From TMP-86 sp031394735 (GTDB lineage: Bacteria; Pseudomonadota; Gammaproteobacteria; Steroidobacterales; Steroidobacteraceae), in NCBI GenBank assembly GCA_031394735.1, contig JANMXI010000026.1, positions 1 through 63,066 of the forward strand: a DNA stretch of 63,066 bases, in the 5' to 3' direction. Shown piece after piece: positions 61,753-63,066 of the stretch. How positions within the stretch are numbered: position 1 is the first letter of the stretch; every line of letters begins with the position of its first letter. A program made the position numbers and the translations under genes. The notes below the pieces were generated by a model. That model saw only the letters and a list, made by a program, of their open reading frames with translations, searched no databases and was not told where the DNA came from.

Positions 61753-62165
61753 TGGGGGCACGCGAGGACGCGCACTACGCTCTCATAGAGAAGCTCTATG
61801 AGGCGACCGGCAAGGGTGACTGGAGCACGGCGGCGGGCTATCTCACGGAGGATTTCTTCGTGACCGAGGCCGACACCATGCCCTTCGCTGGGGTCTATCG
61901 GGGACGGGGCGCGTTGCAGGAGTTATACGTCAAGGTGATGGGGATGATGGACGTGGTCGATCTGTCCATCACCGAGACGACGGTGCGCGGCGACTACGCC
62001 GTGACCTTGCTGGACATGGTGCTGGCGGGCGATCCGCCAGTGCGTGTTCCGCTGGCGGAGATGTTCCGCTTCCGTGACGGCAAGGTGTGCGAGATCAAAC
62101 CCTACTACTTCGATCCCACGCCCATTGTCCGGGCGGTTCAGCAACGTCGCCAAGCCCAGTCCTGA
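61752..62165 (+). CDS. SnoaL-like (NTF2 fold) protein
   Basis: A 137-residue single-domain protein of the SnoaL/NTF2-like fold: ALIEKLYEATGKGDWSTAAGYLTEDF at the start, FAGVYRGRGALQELYVKVMGMM in the middle and MFRFRDGKVCEIKPYYFDPTPIVRAV at the end. The family includes cyclases, isomerases and hydrolases acting on small hydrophobic molecules as well as non-enzymatic members. Its ATG shares a base with the TGA of the TonB-receptor remnant (TGATG), so it was probably translated in a unit with that receptor. Function unknown. Confidence 0.78.
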   Translation: MGAREDAHYALIEKLYEATGKGDWSTAAGYLTEDFFVTEADTMPFAGVYRGRGALQELYVKVMGMMDVVDLSITETTVRGDYAVTLLDMVLAGDPPVRVPLAEMFRFRDGKVCEIKPYYFDPTPIVRAVQQRRQAQS

Positions 62166-62167
62166 CA

Positions 62168-62193
62168 GATGTCGCGCGGCAGCGCACGACATC
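62168..62193. terminator. Hairpin between convergent genes
   Basis: GATGTCG (62168-62174) and CGACATC (62187-62193) pair perfectly, with an inner CGC/GCG. It lies between the convergent stops at 62165 and 62203, as expected for a bidirectional terminator, though no T-run is present on either side. Confidence 0.5.
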
Positions 62194-62202
62194 GGCTTGG
62201 GT

Positions 62203-63066
62203 TCAGCTTGCAGGCAATCGGACCAGCGTCTTACCGACAGTGCGACCGCTCATAAGGTCGATGAAGGACTGAGGCGCCTCCTCCAGCCCGTCACGGACGT
62301 TGTTCAAGGCGATCAACTCACCGGAACTCACCCACGCGCTCAATTGCGCCTGGGCTTCTGGAATGCGGTTGTCGTGTTCATAGGTTAGAAACCCGCGCAA
62401 GGTCAGACGCTTGACCACGAGTTGCCAGAGCGTGCGCACGCCATAGGGATGGTCCTGGTCGTTGTAGTCGCTCACCATGCCGCAGACCACCACCCGGCCG
62501 TGGTCGGCCATCAGCGGCAGCAGCGTTTCCAACGTCGCGCCGCCTACATTGTCGAAATACACATTCACGCCCGCCGGTGCAGCCGCTCGAATCGCTGCGG
62601 CAAGGTCTGGGGTGCCGCGATAGTCGATGGCGGCATGAAACCCCAGCTTGAGCAGTTGAGCGGCCTTGGCGGCAGACCCTGCCAGCCCAATGACGCGGCA
62701 GCCCTGCAGGCGAGCGATCTGACCGGTGACGCTGCCCACCGCACCAGCTGCTGCGCTAATCAAGACAGTTTCACCGGGTTGCACGCGGCCGATTTCGTTC
62801 AAGCCAATCCAGGCCGTCAGTCCCGACGCGCCCAACGCGCCCATGTAGTGTTCGAGTGGAATGCCGGCTGCCACGGGGATCGCTTCGAGTCCGAGGGCGG
62901 CGCTGTCCAGGATGGACAGTTCTTCCCAGCCTGCCAGAGCTCGCACGATAGTGCCTTCCGGAAAGGCCGCGTTCTTCGAACGCAGCACGCGGCCCAGCGT
63001 CATGCCGCGGATGGTCTCGCCGATGGCGAGCGGCGGAAGATAGCTGGGGCGGTCGTCCATGAAGCC
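62203..63066 (-). CDS. MDR NADP-dependent oxidoreductase, CurA/leukotriene B4 dehydrogenase-like (5' end outside window)
   Basis: The frame is open to the window edge and the N-terminal ~50 residues are outside. Visible: MDDRPSYLPPLAIGETIRGMTLGRV, the nucleotide motif SAAAGAVGSVTGQIARLQG, and a C-terminal region ending SFIDLMSGRTVGKTLVRL, typical of the NADP-dependent oxidoreductases of the CurA/prostaglandin reductase type, which reduce alpha,beta-unsaturated ketones and aldehydes. About 288 codons are present of some 335. It converges on the SnoaL-like gene with a terminator-like hairpin between. Confidence 0.85.
   Translation of the reverse strand, partial: GFMDDRPSYLPPLAIGETIRGMTLGRVLRSKNAAFPEGTIVRALAGWEELSILDSAALGLEAIPVAAGIPLEHYMGALGASGLTAWIGLNEIGRVQPGETVLISAAAGAVGSVTGQIARLQGCRVIGLAGSAAKAAQLLKLGFHAAIDYRGTPDLAAAIRAAAPAGVNVYFDNVGGATLETLLPLMADHGRVVVCGMVSDYNDQDHPYGVRTLWQLVVKRLTLRGFLTYEHDNRIPEAQAQLSAWVSSGELIALNNVRDGLEEAPQSFIDLMSGRTVGKTLVRLPAS

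Noticed and set aside
1..63066. CRISPR array, prophage or complete insertion sequence
   Set aside because: No direct-repeat array, no phage structural genes and no transposase frame were seen; remnants show simple deletions without terminal repeats.

Overview
The window is GC-rich, densely coded bacterial chromosome with no rRNA, tRNA, CRISPR array, prophage or complete insertion sequence that I could see. The gene repertoire (Uup, CbpA, HtpX, a fused aspartate kinase-homoserine dehydrogenase, DUF3034, TonB-dependent receptor, Bug-type periplasmic receptor, MprF-AcvB) points to a free-living aerobic Proteobacterium, most likely a Gammaproteobacterium of the Steroidobacter/Nevskia sort; that placement is inference from gene content only.

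Layout. 1-3.7 kb: two oxidoreductases (SDR, quinone reductase) divergent from a LysR regulator, then a DUF3237 gene and a truncated flavoprotein. 3.8-13.3 kb: an accessory metabolic block. A cysteine hydrolase stands alone; a five-gene, tightly coupled minus-strand operon (MmgE/PrpD, NMNAT-like nucleotidyltransferase, archaeal-type phosphoglycerate mutase homologue, acyl-CoA dehydrogenase, SelD) is divergent from a two-gene plus-strand operon (mandelate-racemase-type enolase-superfamily enzyme, DmdA-like folate methyltransferase). The same perfect 14-bp palindrome, in a shared 17-bp word, lies in front of the hydrolase and in the divergent promoter region, so the eight genes probably form one regulon. 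This is the best candidate for an undescribed system in the window. 13.3-16.3 kb: secreted esterase, cupin/TetR pair with a palindromic operator, and a tiny secreted protein outside the usual size limit. 16.8-27.2 kb: signalling block with three histidine kinases, a REC-PAS regulator and a Crp-like regulator, interrupted by a Bug receptor and decayed genes.

27.5-33.2 kb: katE-ku-ligD, a stress operon that joins peroxide removal to end-joining repair. 33.4-36.5 kb: two aminotransferases flanking a metallophosphoesterase. 36.5-40.9 kb: periplasmic truncated globin, cupredoxin and EAL phosphodiesterase in one operon, facing a DUF3034 gene. 41-47.3 kb: uup, a small hypothetical gene, mprF-acvB. 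47.3-53.7 kb: IclR regulator, photolyase, ferredoxin/NADP reductase, an aspartate kinase-homoserine dehydrogenase without ACT domains, tesB and a small membrane protein. 53.7-58.7 kb: a fatty-acid modification cluster (desaturase, FAD amine-oxidase-like protein, DUF1365, cyclopropane synthase, GNAT). 58.8-63 kb: htpX, cbpA, a gutted TonB receptor, a SnoaL-like gene and a partial MDR oxidoreductase.

Several genes are in visible decay (flavoprotein, otsA, CPBP protease, TonB receptor, a PAS fragment, perhaps the tiny secreted protein), so parts of the window are losing genes while the accessory operons look intact.
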